A stretch of DNA of 64,000 nucleotides from Botryosphaeria dothidea (taxonomy: Eukaryota > Ascomycota > Dothideomycetes > Botryosphaeriales > Botryosphaeriaceae): contig WWBZ02000040.1 of NCBI GenBank assembly GCA_011503125.2, positions 248,001 to 312,000 on the forward strand. Reading direction: 5' to 3'. This document shows positions 1 to 11,469 of this stretch, piece after piece. The notes beneath the pieces are model-generated. The model was not told the DNA's origin. It ran no database searches and saw only the letters and a list, made by a program, of their open reading frames with translations. Position 1 is the first letter of the stretch, and each line of letters begins with the position of its first letter. The position numbers were made by a program, and so were the translations under genes.

Positions 1-891
1 TGTATTTCTTTTTGGCTGCTTGCATTGCCCGGCTTCTCGCTGTAGGCCTATGACCCAGTTGCCTTCCTCATGAAGTAACTGGTACGAAGATGGTATCACA
101 TGCCAAATACGAGAGTGTAGGATTCTTCCCGGTCTTCGCTAGCAAAAAGTAGACAAATGAGTACTTCTTAGCCCCCAAATCCAAAGCACCGCTGCAAGTT
201 GGTCGAATTGGAAGACCCGAATCGCATCCTTCAGTGAGTAATTCGCTAGTCGTTTTCCTCTACAGCTCCACCTCCACTCTCCACATATCGCACTAAGGCT
301 TGTAGTTCTGGAACTTATCACTCGTGTATTGCCATCTGACACGAGATGGCTTACAATGCAGCTGGAGCGACCAGGCAGCCACAATGGTGCAACATAAGCA
401 GAGTGAGGAGAATACGGCCAATACGGCTTAAGGGCCGAGTATCTTGGCACCCGATCCTTGACCCTGCAGCTGCGCTTCATCCGACTGGTTGGAGTGGTCC
501 ATAGACAAGAGCACCCACAAATAAGAAGCTCGAGGGCATCACTCGCCCATCAAAGCGCCTACAATCTCATCTGGGTAAGTGGTTTAAACATCCTTCAGAA
601 GAATGCTGTCATTGCTGCCTTAAAGTGGGAAAGCCATCACAACTCTTCGAGGAGGTACATATTAGCAGTCAAGAAGATGGATTGACTACCTGCAACGGTC
701 TGGCTTTGCGCCTGCCCTGTCTGTGTGTTGCAATTTCTATAAGTATAAAGAGAATTCAGACTTGTATCCCAGATGCATGTATCCTTTCACAACCCCCATA
801 CTACTGAGACCCCATGTCATTGTGGCAGAACCACCTTGTAGCCCCAAATACTTGAAGCAGTGTTCTTCACATGAATGGGTGCTTTCCGAGC
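1..891. other. Intergenic region, no gene recognised
   Basis: No reading frame here has family-like sequence, and the open frames are short and overlap on both strands. The stretch lies downstream of the minus-strand gene ending at 892, so it holds at least that gene's 3' flank. Confidence 0.5.
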
Positions 892-1912
892 CTAGCCAAC
901 TTGGCTGTGCCGCTGGCGATGAAGCTCCTGGTTCTCCTGGCACAGTGCCTTCACCTGCTCGCACTTGTTGCTCAGCTCACCCAGCAGGCCATGGATGAGG
1001 GTTGCGACGTGTGGGTCCTCGACACGCGGAAGGATCTGCTGCGCACGCTGCTCAAGGTTGTTCATGTTTTCATGTGCAGCACCGCCACCGACACCATTTA
1101 TGCTACGAGGAGGCGAAGTGAGGTCGCTGGAGCCGCTAACGAAGGGATCGGGAAGTGAAGCCGCAGCCGGAACGTCGTTGCCGACGGGGCTGCCTGCAGG
1201 CTGGTTGGGTGGCTGCATGCTGTGGTAGCCGGCGCCGGGTAGAAGAGATTCGGTGATGGTTGGCTTGCTCGAGGCGATGTCGGAGGTGACCAGAGGGCCG
1301 AGAAATTCAAGCTGGTTGTGGTACTCGGTGATCTGGTCGTTGGCGTAGTTGTAGCGGCGGATCTGAGAGAGGCCGCAGGGTAGGAGGTCGTTGGTGGTGA
1401 AGAGGGTGACGGGCTTCTGGTCACTGCTGTGCTCCTTGGTTAGAGCGTTTTGTAGGATGGCGTATATGCGGTCGCTATCGAACGCTTTGGGTGGTCTTGA
1501 GATTATCGGTGGAGTAACTCGTGCAATGGCTTGGGAGCTGACGGGAAGTCTTACAAGTGCGGAATGAAGTGGTCCATGCGAACGGTCCAGGATTGAGTGT
1601 CCATCCACGCTGGAGTGGCCTTGTACCAGACGTAGCGGAGGGGACAGTTGATGTTCTGCTCAGGGATTTCCTTGCAGTCAATAGACTGCTGTGCAAAAGA
1701 ACTTCTTCAGCGGGAGCACTTACGTTGACAGGACGGTCGACATCGGCCCTGTAGATACGAAGAGCATCCATGTCGAAAGGCCAGGTGCTGTCGCGAGGGA
1801 GCAAGGCCTGAAAGTTGGCGTTTTGCAGGAACATCACGCAGGACTCCCTCAACTGGTTCGCAACCGGGTCGTCCGGATCGGCAGGCTTCCAAGGGGCTCT
1901 GAAGTTGTTCAT
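892..1912 (-). CDS. Hypothetical protein, three exons
   Basis: I do not recognise the family. The model is exon 1 1724-1912, exon 2 1555-1655 and exon 3 892-1495. The introns are 68 and 59 nt (GTAAGT...CAG and GTAAGA...AAG). The spliced frame is 894 nt, 297 residues. It starts at ATG 1912 (MNNFRAPWKP). Across the first splice the protein reads RPVN-NINCPLRYVWYKATP, which is coherent coding sequence rich in Trp and Tyr. The C-terminal half is low in complexity (Pro, Ser, Ala, Gly) and ends in a short charged stretch with a helical look (LGELSNKCEQVKALCQENQE), possibly a coiled coil. No signal peptide or membrane segment is visible. It lies 0.6 kb downstream of another minus-strand gene. Splice phases are self-consistent, which supports a real gene of unknown function. 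Confidence 0.6.
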
Positions 1913-2520
1913 GATGACAAGATAATGAGTTGAGGTTGCGCAGCGGCGAAGGGACGCGGTGTAGAGGCTGGAGGATGAGTTCGGAAGAAATTGTGGTGTT
2001 GTTGAAGCGAAGTTGTGAACGGCTGTGAGGTTAAAATATCTAAACCTGATTTTAAGCGAGGCCGAACGATTGCTCTCCAGCTAAATCAAGTGACGCATCA
2101 AAACATGGGAATTTCTGGCGTAAAGGGCAAGAGCGTCGGGGCAGGTGAAGTGTCTGCCAGATTGGGCAGTCAGCATGGCTGCATATGACGTTGCTCCCAC
2201 CACAAATCAATCTCCGCCTTGACCTAAAGAGCTGAAGCTCCCTTTGACATGAAATTTGCGACGGGCGTCATATCTTTCGTTGCAGAAATTCTGTAACCGC
2301 TTTTCTACTGCTGGTGGTGCCTACTGACGACACACGGACTCCTACTTGCTTGCTCACAAGAGCGCTTCAAGAATCTCCCTCTGCGTTTCTTTCTGGTTGA
2401 GCGCAGTCATCCAATATCTACTGAGGCTTGGGTTCAGAGCCGCAGATACCATTGTTGCCTTCCTGTATGCCTGTTACTGTCAGTCCAGACATCTGGACGC
2501 TTGTGCTGATCCGCCACGAC
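1913..2520. other. Intergenic region / putative promoter
   Basis: This 0.6 kb gap separates two minus-strand genes. It should hold the promoter of the gene starting at 1912 and the 3' end of the gene stopping at 2521. I see no clear TATA box or repeat. Confidence 0.4.
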
Positions 2521-3812
2521 TCACCACTTTAGCTTTCCTGTTTCCTGAGCCATGTTCATGTAGTCCTTCGCAGCGCTGACGGCCATCAGTTTCCGTTCCA
2601 ACTGCTCCACTCTTGCTTTCAGAGTGAGGTTCGATGTCTCCAGAATATTGTTCTTGTGTCTCTCGTCCGCAAGCTCTGTTTCCAAAATCCGCACTCTCCG
2701 CCGGTACCCATCGTCGTCATCACGCCGTGGCTTCACTTGCGTTCGCCGCCCGCTCACCAGCTCTCTTGCTGGCGGAAACTCCGTCTTCTTCTTCGGAAAA
2801 GCAAACGCCTTAGGCCGCGCCTCCCCGCCCTCCTCATCCTCCGACTCCGCATCCAACAGCACAGAGCCCATCCAACGCGCAAACTTCAGCTCCTGAGAAC
2901 CACCCGACTGGAAACCCGAAGACCTCCTCGACTTCGGCACCAACGACGCCATCGAGCTCCTCTTGCTCGTCCTCGCCGTCCCCACCTTCGTCGTCCGCCT
3001 AATCGCCCTCGGCACATCCTCCCACCTGCCCCTCTGCTGCACCTTGGGCGGCGGCAAACTCCTCACCAAGTCCTCCAGCGGAGTGCTCACCTGTCGACTC
3101 ACATAGCCCACATAATCCGCTCTCGCGGCCCGATCCGCCCTAACGTCCCTCCTCACCAGCCCCTTAAACCGCGGCGGACACGTCCTCGCCTCGTCTCTCA
3201 CGGGCGGCAAATCGTCCGCCTGGCAGAACCCGCGAAACTCGAAGAACCTGAGCCCGCTGCGGCCGCCGGGCCCGTCATCCTCCCTGCAGGTCACGACGAG
3301 GTGCGAGTCGGTCCAGCCGGCGCCGCCCAAGAGGTCGACACGCACCGCCCAGCGCTCCTCCCCGTCGGCGTTGAGCAGCCAGAAGGGATACGTCTTGACC
3401 CAGCAGTAGATCTGCATGTGCTCGAAGAAGCGGCCGATCTCTAGGGACTGCTATTGCTCTCTCCCTGTCAGCGGACGGGCGGTACGCATGGGGAAAGAGA
3501 GGTCCGGAGAATACCCACCTCGGAGTCGCAGCCGCTTCCGCCGGCTTCCATCGTGCCCAGCCAGGCAATGCTGGACGGGTCAAGCCTTGAGGCCCATTGA
3601 ATGCCTCTCTGTGCGAGGTAGGTCGAAATGTCCGGCAGGAGGGCTCTGATATGCCTTGTTGGGAAGAGGTCGAGGGCGAGTGGCTCCCATTGCGGCTTGA
3701 ACGAGAAGGAACATGCGAGACAGGGTCTTGTTCGCCGTGCTGTTTGGCACAGGCAAAATGAGTCTCTATTTTCTCGGGAGTATCTCCTTCTGGTCAATCT
3801 TTTCGTTGACAT
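2521..3812 (-). CDS. Hypothetical protein with C-terminal coiled coil
   Basis: The family is not recognised. Two exons, 3519-3812 and 2521-3447, flank a 71-nt intron (GTGGGT...CAG); the phases agree and give 406 residues. Around the junction the protein reads GGSGCDSE-SLEIGRFFEHM. The N-terminal half holds aromatic-rich segments (QIYCWVKTYPFWLL and WTDSHLVVTCRED) that suggest a small folded domain. The middle is basic and disordered (RRTTKVGTARTSKRSS). The last 70 residues form heptad-like Leu repeats (RILETELADERHKNN, LKARVEQLERKL), a likely coiled coil. The start ATG at 3812 is the first in frame, but a more distal first exon cannot be excluded. A 262-residue open frame on the opposite strand is a shadow. 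Confidence 0.6.
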
Positions 3813-5344
3813 GATGCGTTAACCCCAATTGAAGATGATTAAAGAGGAAATTGTAGCAATTCACAAGCGAAAAGGACAAAGCACGGAGAATAAGAAAGCA
3901 CTGGCCTACATTGGGCCTCATGCAGCGTCATATGAAATTTTTGTGGTATGACCATAGTAGAGGGGAGAAGCCTGAATGTGGGGGTGGCGAATCAGGCTAC
4001 AGACAGTTTCAGTTTCGAGACTACCAGGAAAGGACCAACCGGCGCAAACGCCGAACTCAACCCTGGTGGTAAATAGTGGCGGGGGAAATATAATTGATGG
4101 TTGTGATTATCCGAGAGCCGTTCTGGGTGCCGTCACGGTACGTTGGTGTTGATCACCTCAGAGCCCAATCAGTGGCGGGATGACCCAGAGGGGTAGGGAT
4201 GTGCTTCTCCGAAACGTAAGATCTCCTAAAACCGTATCATCACAAACTTTATTAGAGAACGCCTCTGCCTTGATTCCTTGTTTGTGAAAAGAACCAAGCC
4301 GCCTCCGTACTCTGCTTGCAAGTTGGAATCTATGACCGACGTTGTTCAAGCGGGGTGGGCTGGACGGCAGGAACAGAAGGAATGAACGCTTGAACTCTGC
4401 TTCTAAACTCATTTGTCTGTACATTTTACTGTCGCAGGTTTTTGCATCCGGCACATAGTTAATGCGAGGGACATTCCGCAGCGGCAGTTCACTCCGGTCA
4501 AGAAATCCGCGTGCATTACCATCACACCACCAGTAGTCTTCTCCACAATCCAGCGAGCCATGAAGCGAGGGCTAAATTCAACTGACCCAATAAAGAGCTT
4601 CGGAGGAAGCAGGCGACGGAGCTCCTTTCGTCTGTCGTCAAATCTTGGCACTGAATATTTCACGTTCCTAAGCCAATAAATTGCGGGCCGAGCCTTCCTA
4701 TTTCGCGAAGACGCGGGATCGCAGGCAGAAAGTCAAATACCAGAGAAGATCCGAATTTGAAAATCCAGTGAAGTAGAATCAAGAATAGCGTTGCACTCGA
4801 GGGCGTCGTCACTTTCTGCGTTACACGGCCGCCGTTGATGGAAATATCGCCGATGGTCGCACAAAATTGAAAAAGAGGTTTGTCTGGATATTTCCTCGTG
4901 CCCAGTCTCTCGCCCTGTTGTTATTGTCATGATTCTTCAAGTGCTCGCGTTTCCGGGCCTCTTGCATTTGTGAGCCCGAAATCTCGAATCTTCACGGACT
5001 TACCCCCGTCATTCCGCGGCCGAAGGGGGTTGATAGCACTGGAATGTTGCAAACATGAGAAAGTAACGTTACAGATTTGACATCCTTCTTCTGCATGCAG
5101 TAGCATTGGGATGAGAGAAGAAATATAGGTGGCGAGCCTTGCAAGATGATGCGATATGGGCGGAATGTAACAGAATCGCGGCGTACCTGCACCAGCTTGG
5201 CGGCTTACCGGAAATGGCCATGTTGTGAAGGAGGATTGCCAAAAATGCCGAGAGAAGTCTGTCAGGTTTATATGTGCTGCGCTGAGGACAGGAATCTACC
5301 AGACGAGGGCTTACCACACGCCAAAGGACATCGTTGCCATCAAG
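3813..5344. other. Intergenic region between divergent genes
   Basis: This 1.5 kb lies between the start of the minus-strand gene at 3812 and the plus-strand synthetase at 5345, so it is expected to carry both promoters. No repeat, tRNA or conserved protein fragment is apparent. Confidence 0.4.
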
Positions 5345-8300
5345 ATGCTCACCTCTTTGGTTCTTCTGCTCTACTCCCAGGTAGCTCCTTATCTTTGGGA
5401 TACCAAGAACTCGGCGCCAAAGAGACTCGGCGAGGATCCGAAGACGTTGTTGGGGCTGCTGGAGCGAGCCGCAAGACTCTGGCCAAATCACGGGATCGCA
5501 TTTAAGGACCAGGGCTGGGACCAGAAATCTGACTTCGTGACATATGCCGAGCTCCTGAGAGAAGTAACAGTAAGATTCCTGGTCCCTGATGTATGACTGA
5601 CAATTACTTACGAATAAAGACCAATGCTGTCAAACTCCAAGCGCACGGCACTGTTGTGCCGCAAAAGCGAGTAGTCCTGTACTTCAACACGCATCGCGAC
5701 AACACGGTATGGTTTTGGTCAGTGGTTGCAGCAGGAGGTGTCCCAGCTCTTCTTTCTCCCTTGTCCAGCAATGAAGTTACACTCGTTGGTGAGCTGGACA
5801 ATGTCAACAAACTTTTCAAGGGCCCGACGATCCTCACGACCAAACAACTTAGTCGGATCTTTCGAGCAATTCCTTCAATGACGACCACGACAGTGCAGAC
5901 CATTATCACGACCAAAGTCGAGGAGGGTTTTGGTATGGAAATCGTCGACGAGGGGATCGGCCATGAAGATGAGCTGGCGGTCATCCTCTTCACCAGCGGA
6001 AGCACCGGATTCGCCAAGGGGGTCGAATACACCCACACACAGCTGGTGACCTCAAGCAAGTTGAAGAGTGAATTCCACCAGATGGGCTCAAGCAAGACAT
6101 TCATGTCTTGGGTCAGTGAGTAAACCTGCTTGCAATTTGTGAACGCACAGAACCCTTACTGACGCATTGACAAAAGGTTTCGATCATAGTGCTGCGCTCT
6201 GCGAGAACCATTTGCACGCGGTCTATTCGGGCGCCAACCAGGTCATGATCCCAGCAATTGACTTCGTAAGGAAACCTGATAGATTCTGGAAGGTGCTCAG
6301 CGATCACCGCATCTCGTACACCTTTGCTCCGAACTTCTTCATTGCCGCCGCCACTCGTGCCATCAACGAGATGGACGAATTTGAGAAGAAGCGGATGAGG
6401 CTTGATCTCAGCGAACTATGTGTGATCATGTGCGGTGGCGAAGCAAATAAGACTGCCACATTGGAGGCGGCAGAAAAGGTCCTGACGGAGTACGGCGCAC
6501 CGAAGTGCAGCATCAAGGCGAGCTACGGGCTAAGTGAGGTAAGTAAAATCTTTCCAATGCTGAACATCAGCTTTGAATAGAGCTCATCGTTACGTAGACT
6601 TGCTCGGCGTTTTTCTATAATACCGAATCGCCTACCTATGATGTGAGACGAAAGTATCTCTTCGCGTCTGCCGGAAAGCATCTGCCACAACACGAGCTTC
6701 GGTTGGTCGACGATAACGGAAAACATGTTCGACGAGGCGAATCGGGCGCAATCCAAGTTAGAGGTGCTCTCATCTTCAAGCGCTACTTCAACAATGAAAT
6801 CGCGACTAGTGCTTGCATGACGCCTGATGGCTGGTTCGACACAGGCGACCTCGGAATGCTTGATGACCAGGGCAACCTACGCATTGTTGGCCGTTCCAAG
6901 GAGGTGCTCATCATCAATGGCCAGAACTACTCTTCTTTCGAATTGGAGCATGCCATCGAAGCTGCAAATATTCCGGGGCTAAACAAGAGCTACACTGCAT
7001 CTTTCTCCATCTGGACCGAGGATGCTAAAGCCGATAGCGAAGATGTTGTGATCTTGTTCAACCCGGTGGATGGTGCGGTTGAGGATTCGACTGCTCTCCG
7101 CGATACCGTCGCTCAGATCAACGCAGCTGCTATTCGCTTCTGTCGTAAGCGACCGATAATGGTTATTCCTCTGCCGAGAGAAAAACTGCCCAAGTCAACC
7201 ATCGGCAAGCTCTCTCGTGCGAAGTTGAAGAAATCATTCCAAGCTGGCCACTTCGATGATTTCAAACTCTCAGAACGCCTAGCTCACTCAAATATCCAGC
7301 AGGGAGCTGAGCTGAGCACACCATTGCAGGAAGTATTGGCAGATGTTCTGTGTGAGGAGACCGGATTGGAGCGTTCACAGCTTCACCTCAACATGGCGAT
7401 CGCCGATCTGAATATCGACAGCTTGGGCTACCTCCGCATCAAGTCGTCTCTTGAGAAGATTCTCGAGTGTGAAGACCCGATTTCCATGTCACTTCTTCTT
7501 TCCTGCAGAACCATCGGCGACATCGATACCATGCTTCTTTCTTTGGGAACGACGACAGCTGAGTATGATCCAATCGTCCCTCTCGTATCAACAGGTTCAA
7601 AGACCCCGCTCATCTTGTGTCACCCTGGAGGGGGCGAGTTCTTGACGTGGTTGGGGCTGCTGAAATATATTCCGGATCGTCCAATCCTTGCTCTTCGAGT
7701 GCGCGGATTCCACAAGAACGAGACGCCATTTGAGACACTGGACGAGATGCTGGAGATCTACATCGCCGGTATAAAGAACCACCAACCGAAAGGCCCGTAT
7801 TCTCTTCTGGGTCTATGCTTTGGCGGAATGCTTGCTTTCGAACTTGGAAAGAGGCTGGAAGCAGCAGGTGAACAGGTGGCTTTCTGTGGCGGTATTGACA
7901 ATCCTGCGGACTTGAACAGGATCCAAGTGCGCGAGAAGCAGCGGAACTTCATCATCGACCTGCTGCATTTCTTCCAGCTCTTGGATATGGAGACGGCCAT
8001 GAAGTGGGAAGAAGAGATGGACGATATTCCGGATGAGAAGTTTACTCAGGCTATCTTCGCCCGATTTCCCGACGGCACGCTTGAAAATCTTGACTTGACC
8101 ATCCCAAAGGTCGAGACGTGGCAGCGTATCAACAAGAACATGCAAGAGATAACCAGATCGTACGTCCCACGCGGGAAGGTATCCAAGTACGACCTCTTCT
8201 GGGTGCCACCGTTGCCGCAGTACAAGTGCTCGGACGAGCAATGGCGCCATGACTGGTTAGCGAAGTGGAAACACCACGTGACGGATGCGAACCAGGGTGA

Positions 8301-8436
8301 TGTCGATGAGGAAGACTCAACAGGAATGCTACGGTATCATCGTGTTCAAGGAACGCACTTTACCATTCTGAGGCCGGAAAACATGGATGTATTCCAGACG
8401 GCACTGAATAAGGCTCTAGAGTCAAGAGGTCTCTGA
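5345..8436 (+). CDS. NRPS-like synthetase, A-T-TE architecture
   Basis: This is an adenylation-thiolation-thioesterase enzyme of the fungal NRPS-like class that includes atromentin and aspulvinone synthetases. Known members activate aryl alpha-keto acids and the TE couples or releases them. Exons are 5345-5569, 5620-6115, 6177-6538 and 6598-8436, with phases agreeing and 973 residues. A-domain motifs are A3 LFTSGSTGFAKG (about 198), A5 SYGLSETC across the third splice, A7 GWFDTGDLG (439), A8 GRSKEVLIINGQNY (459) and the A10 lysine in STIGKLSR (565). The carrier-domain serine is S636 in LNIDSLGY. The TE carries GLCFGG with Cys768 at the nucleophile position, Asp795 (GGIDNP) and His948 (GTHFTIL). 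There is no condensation domain. The start is the in-frame ATG just before the conserved TLLGLLERAARLWP segment. The substrate is unknown. Confidence 0.88.
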
Positions 8437-9116
8437 GATCTTCGCGAAGCCTTGACTGAAGAGGTTCAGCAATCGTTTTCTTACTTTCTTTAATGTCGCT
8501 TTCGGATTCTTTGGCGTCATGGAGTTGAATACGGGGACTTATCCAAGCTGGGATTGATAAGCTCTTCATAACCATTGTCAGAATCGACACATAATAGAGC
8601 AATCTTCGTGCTCAAGCTTTGAAGCTTCTGCTGAGCTGGACACGCGTTTGAAGCATGGACGAGCTTGATTGGCGACGGGCCTGTACCTGCATTTCAGAAG
8701 TTTCGTGACGATCCGGCGATGAATGAAGACAGTCGAGTGAGAGTGAAAACGTACACGAGCACTGAGATAGCAATGTCCTGGGTAAAGGAATGTGAAGGAA
8801 CAAGGGAAGGTGGGGGAAGGCAAGATCAGGCGAAACGCGGAGCAGGAGCAACAATCTGCCGATGCGCGTCACTCATCACGCGTCATCCACACGCGTGTCA
8901 CCACCATCTCTCTTCCACTGCCACTTTCTGGGATGATCTGACTCCGATCACGGAGATTTTCGATGCATCATCTACACCTCGTGTCGAATCCGAGGATTTC
9001 CCGTCAGTGCTCCTTCCTGAAGAGGCCACATTTTCATACTGCGTCCGGTAGTATGTAAACGCGTTTCCGCAACGCACTTCCGCATTCGAAAATGTTCAAT
9101 TCCATCATCCAGGTTA
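8437..9116. other. 3' flank of the synthetase up to the transposon
   Basis: I see no gene. It holds the synthetase 3' UTR and ends at the TA target dinucleotide (9115-9116) of the Tc1-type transposon. Several ACGCGT motifs occur around 8878-8896 but form no array. Confidence 0.4.
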
Positions 9117-9143
9117 CAGTACTAGGACAAAAGTCTGCGCACG
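9117..9143 (+). repeat. Left terminal inverted repeat of the Tc1-type element
   Basis: It begins CAGTACTAG and continues with GACAAAAGTCTGCGCACG, which matches the reverse complement of the right end without mismatch. The five bases after CAGT differ between the ends. Confidence 0.9.
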
Positions 9144-9150
9144 TTCCACC

Positions 9151-9174
9151 CGCGACGCGACAAAACGCGTCGCG
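9151..9174. repeat. Subterminal GC palindrome in the Tc1-type element
   Basis: CGCGACGCG and CGCGTCGCG are perfect 9-nt inverted arms around the loop ACAAAA, just inside the left terminal repeat. Only a degenerate counterpart (CGCGTTAAAACGCAG near 21500) is seen at the right end. It may be a transposase-binding or structural site. Confidence 0.6.
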
Positions 9175-9858
9175 ATCGTGAAACTCATAATCTTCACACC
9201 ACCCTCATGGCACCACAACGCACTCCTTTGAAAGAGATCTTTGGCCAGCATGCTCCTGGGCAGGAGTACTCTCCTCATCAACGCGGCATTCTGCTTGCCT
9301 GCAAGGCGTTAGGCAAGAAGCCGGCTTGGTTTAAGAGCGAGCTTGGCGTGTCAAAATCGGCTGTCCACACCACCTTACTACGCGCGCTCCAGCGCAACGA
9401 AGGACGCTCGCAGCTTCGTTCTGGCAGGCCCAAGGTCCTATTAGATGGCGATAAAAGACATATTCTCCGTGTCGTACGAAAGGACCCGAAGATCACCTAT
9501 AAACAGGTGCGCGAATAGACTGGAGTCGTCTGCCACGACCGGACTATTGCGCGCCTCTTGGACACCTACAATATACGCAAATGACGTGCGGCAGGCCGTC
9601 CAGAGCTTACAGAAGAACACGCAACAATCCGACTGGCCTGGGCACAGGAGCATTTGGACTGGACCGAACAGCAATGGGCGAAAGTCATCTGGTCAGACGA
9701 GTGCTCTGCGGAGCGCGGCAAAGGCGCGCATCGCGAGTGGTGTTTTCGCACACCTGGGCAGAAGTGGGACCGCCCAATGATCCAAACGTATGCTAAAGGC
9801 AAGGACGTATCTATTATGGTTTGGGGCGCATTTTCTGGCAAGCGTGGAAGGTCTAAAT

Positions 9859-9872
9859 TATACGTAATGGTA
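9859..9872 (+). repeat. Left target-site duplication of the LINE
   Basis: TATACGTAATGGTA is repeated exactly at 20980-20993. It belongs to the Tc1 transposase coding sequence (codons for YVMV), which proves that the LINE landed in the transposase gene. Confidence 0.92.
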
Positions 9873-11057
9873 AAAAAACATGACCACACCAAAAAATCGA
9901 CCCCAAGCTACGGCGCCGGGAGAGGGCCCTAGGGACTCTCCTAGGCTTCGCGAGTCCCAAAACAGTACTCAAGACAACTGCAGCCGCGAAGTGGTTAATA
10001 TAGAGAACACAGGAAGAGGCGAACAGCCTCCCCTAGTGACTACCTCTACCCAGCCCCAATACACCCCTAAGAAACCGCAGAGCACCCAGTACAGCGTAGA
10101 ATACGTTAAGAGAGCCTCAAAAACAGCAGACACCCTCCTCCAAGCCCTACAAATATCCGCTAGCCTCCCTTTAGTCCTCTCTAGCTAGGTAAAAAATTTT
10201 CTCGATATTACCAAGATAATCTTCTAGGATCATATTACTATCTGCTAGGAGGCAGCCACCAAGGAGCTAGGCCTTAAGGATATCCTCAAAGAGGTCTAAT
10301 AGGTCCAAAAGATAGTCAACCGTATCCAGGCTACCTCTACACCCACACCTAACACTCGCAGCTGGGCACAAATTATAGCCTAAGCAGCCCCGAAGCCCCC
10401 TATCCCCCTAGCCACTACTAAACTTACCCTCTACTTCCTAGAGACAGTAAATAGATAAGAAATAGCTAAGCTCTTAAATAAGGCAATTATTAGAAAGATC
10501 TAGGTAGGAAAAAGCTGGGCGTGTAAGAAAGTACTTACTGCTAAGAAGCTCCCTAGTAGAGACGTTAGGATCTTTATACCGGATGAAGTAACCAGAACAG
10601 CTCTTCTCTAGGACTAGGAATAGACTACAGGACTGGGAAAAGAAGTCAGGCCTAACTAGCAGCTATACTTAGTGCTAGTACACAACGTCCCTCGAGAAGA
10701 AATCGACACTATAGACCTCTAAGCTATCTAAACCATCTAGGAGTAGAACCTATCTCTACACCTAGGACTACGTATTAGTAAGCTAGCCTAGCTAAAGAGG
10801 AAGCTCCTAGAGGGGAAAACTTACTTAGCTATTATTCTTAGTACTATAAACTCCGAAACTACTAACTAGATTATTAATAAGGGGCTTATTATTAACTTTG
10901 CTATCTATATAGCGTAGTACTATAATATAGCCTTTATAGTAACCTAGTATTTTAAGTGCTAGGCCTACGGTTATATTACTAACTACTATAAAAAGAAGAA
11001 AAAGTATAGATAGTGCGGCAAGGTATATAATACTAGGGACTATCCTAAGGAAAGTAC

Positions 11058-11062
11058 GTAGT
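11058..11062. repeat. Left 5-nt target duplication of the Gypsy element
   Basis: GTAGT here matches GTAGT at 16833-16837. The length is typical of LTR-element integration. Confidence 0.85.
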
Positions 11063-11431
11063 TGTAATGAACGGACCTTGGAGGGCGGAGAGACGAGATA
11101 ACGAAGCCGGTAAAGGCAGTAGGGGTAAAGCAATGCCGAAGTATAAGGGTGTAGTTCAAAGGGCGAGGGTATGAGGTGCGAAAGACGAGGGACGAGGGAC
11201 GAGGGACGAGGGAGGCAAGCAAGGTCCAATTCAAGGCGTACCAAGTTATACGCGAGGAATACTCATTACTAGACTAAAGAACTAACTACAAAGCAGAGGG
11301 GCGAGCTTTATATATATAAAGAACGAACTAAAATACTAGCTTCCTGATTTGTAAGCAGGTAAGTCTAGATCTAGATTTTAAATTAACGAAGGTAAATAAG
11401 TAAGGGGTCTACATAAGCCACGTTTATAATA
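11063..11431 (-). repeat. 3' LTR of the Gypsy element
   Basis: It begins TGTAATGAACGG on the plus strand and ends TTATAATA. It contains four tandem GACGAGG units (11184-11211). The only difference from the other LTR is TATATA here against TATACA there (around 11333), a C to T change at CpA. Confidence 0.95.
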
Positions 11432-11436
11432 GTAGG

Positions 11437-11447
11437 CTCTCCTCCCT
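11437..11447 (-). other. Polypurine tract next to the 3' LTR
   Basis: On the minus strand AGGGAGGAGAG lies a few bases before the 3' LTR. This is the expected position of the plus-strand DNA primer. Confidence 0.6.
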
Positions 11448-11469
11448 AGAGATGAGTTCCTACGAGCCT

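Noticed and set aside
2656..3444. 262-residue open frame on the plus strand
   Set aside because: Antisense to the coiled-coil gene on the minus strand, extremely rich in Arg, Pro and Leu.
11184..11211. Tandem GACGAGG units as a possible CRISPR-like or minisatellite array
   Set aside because: They are four contiguous 7-nt units without spacers and are present in both LTRs, so they are simply part of the LTR.
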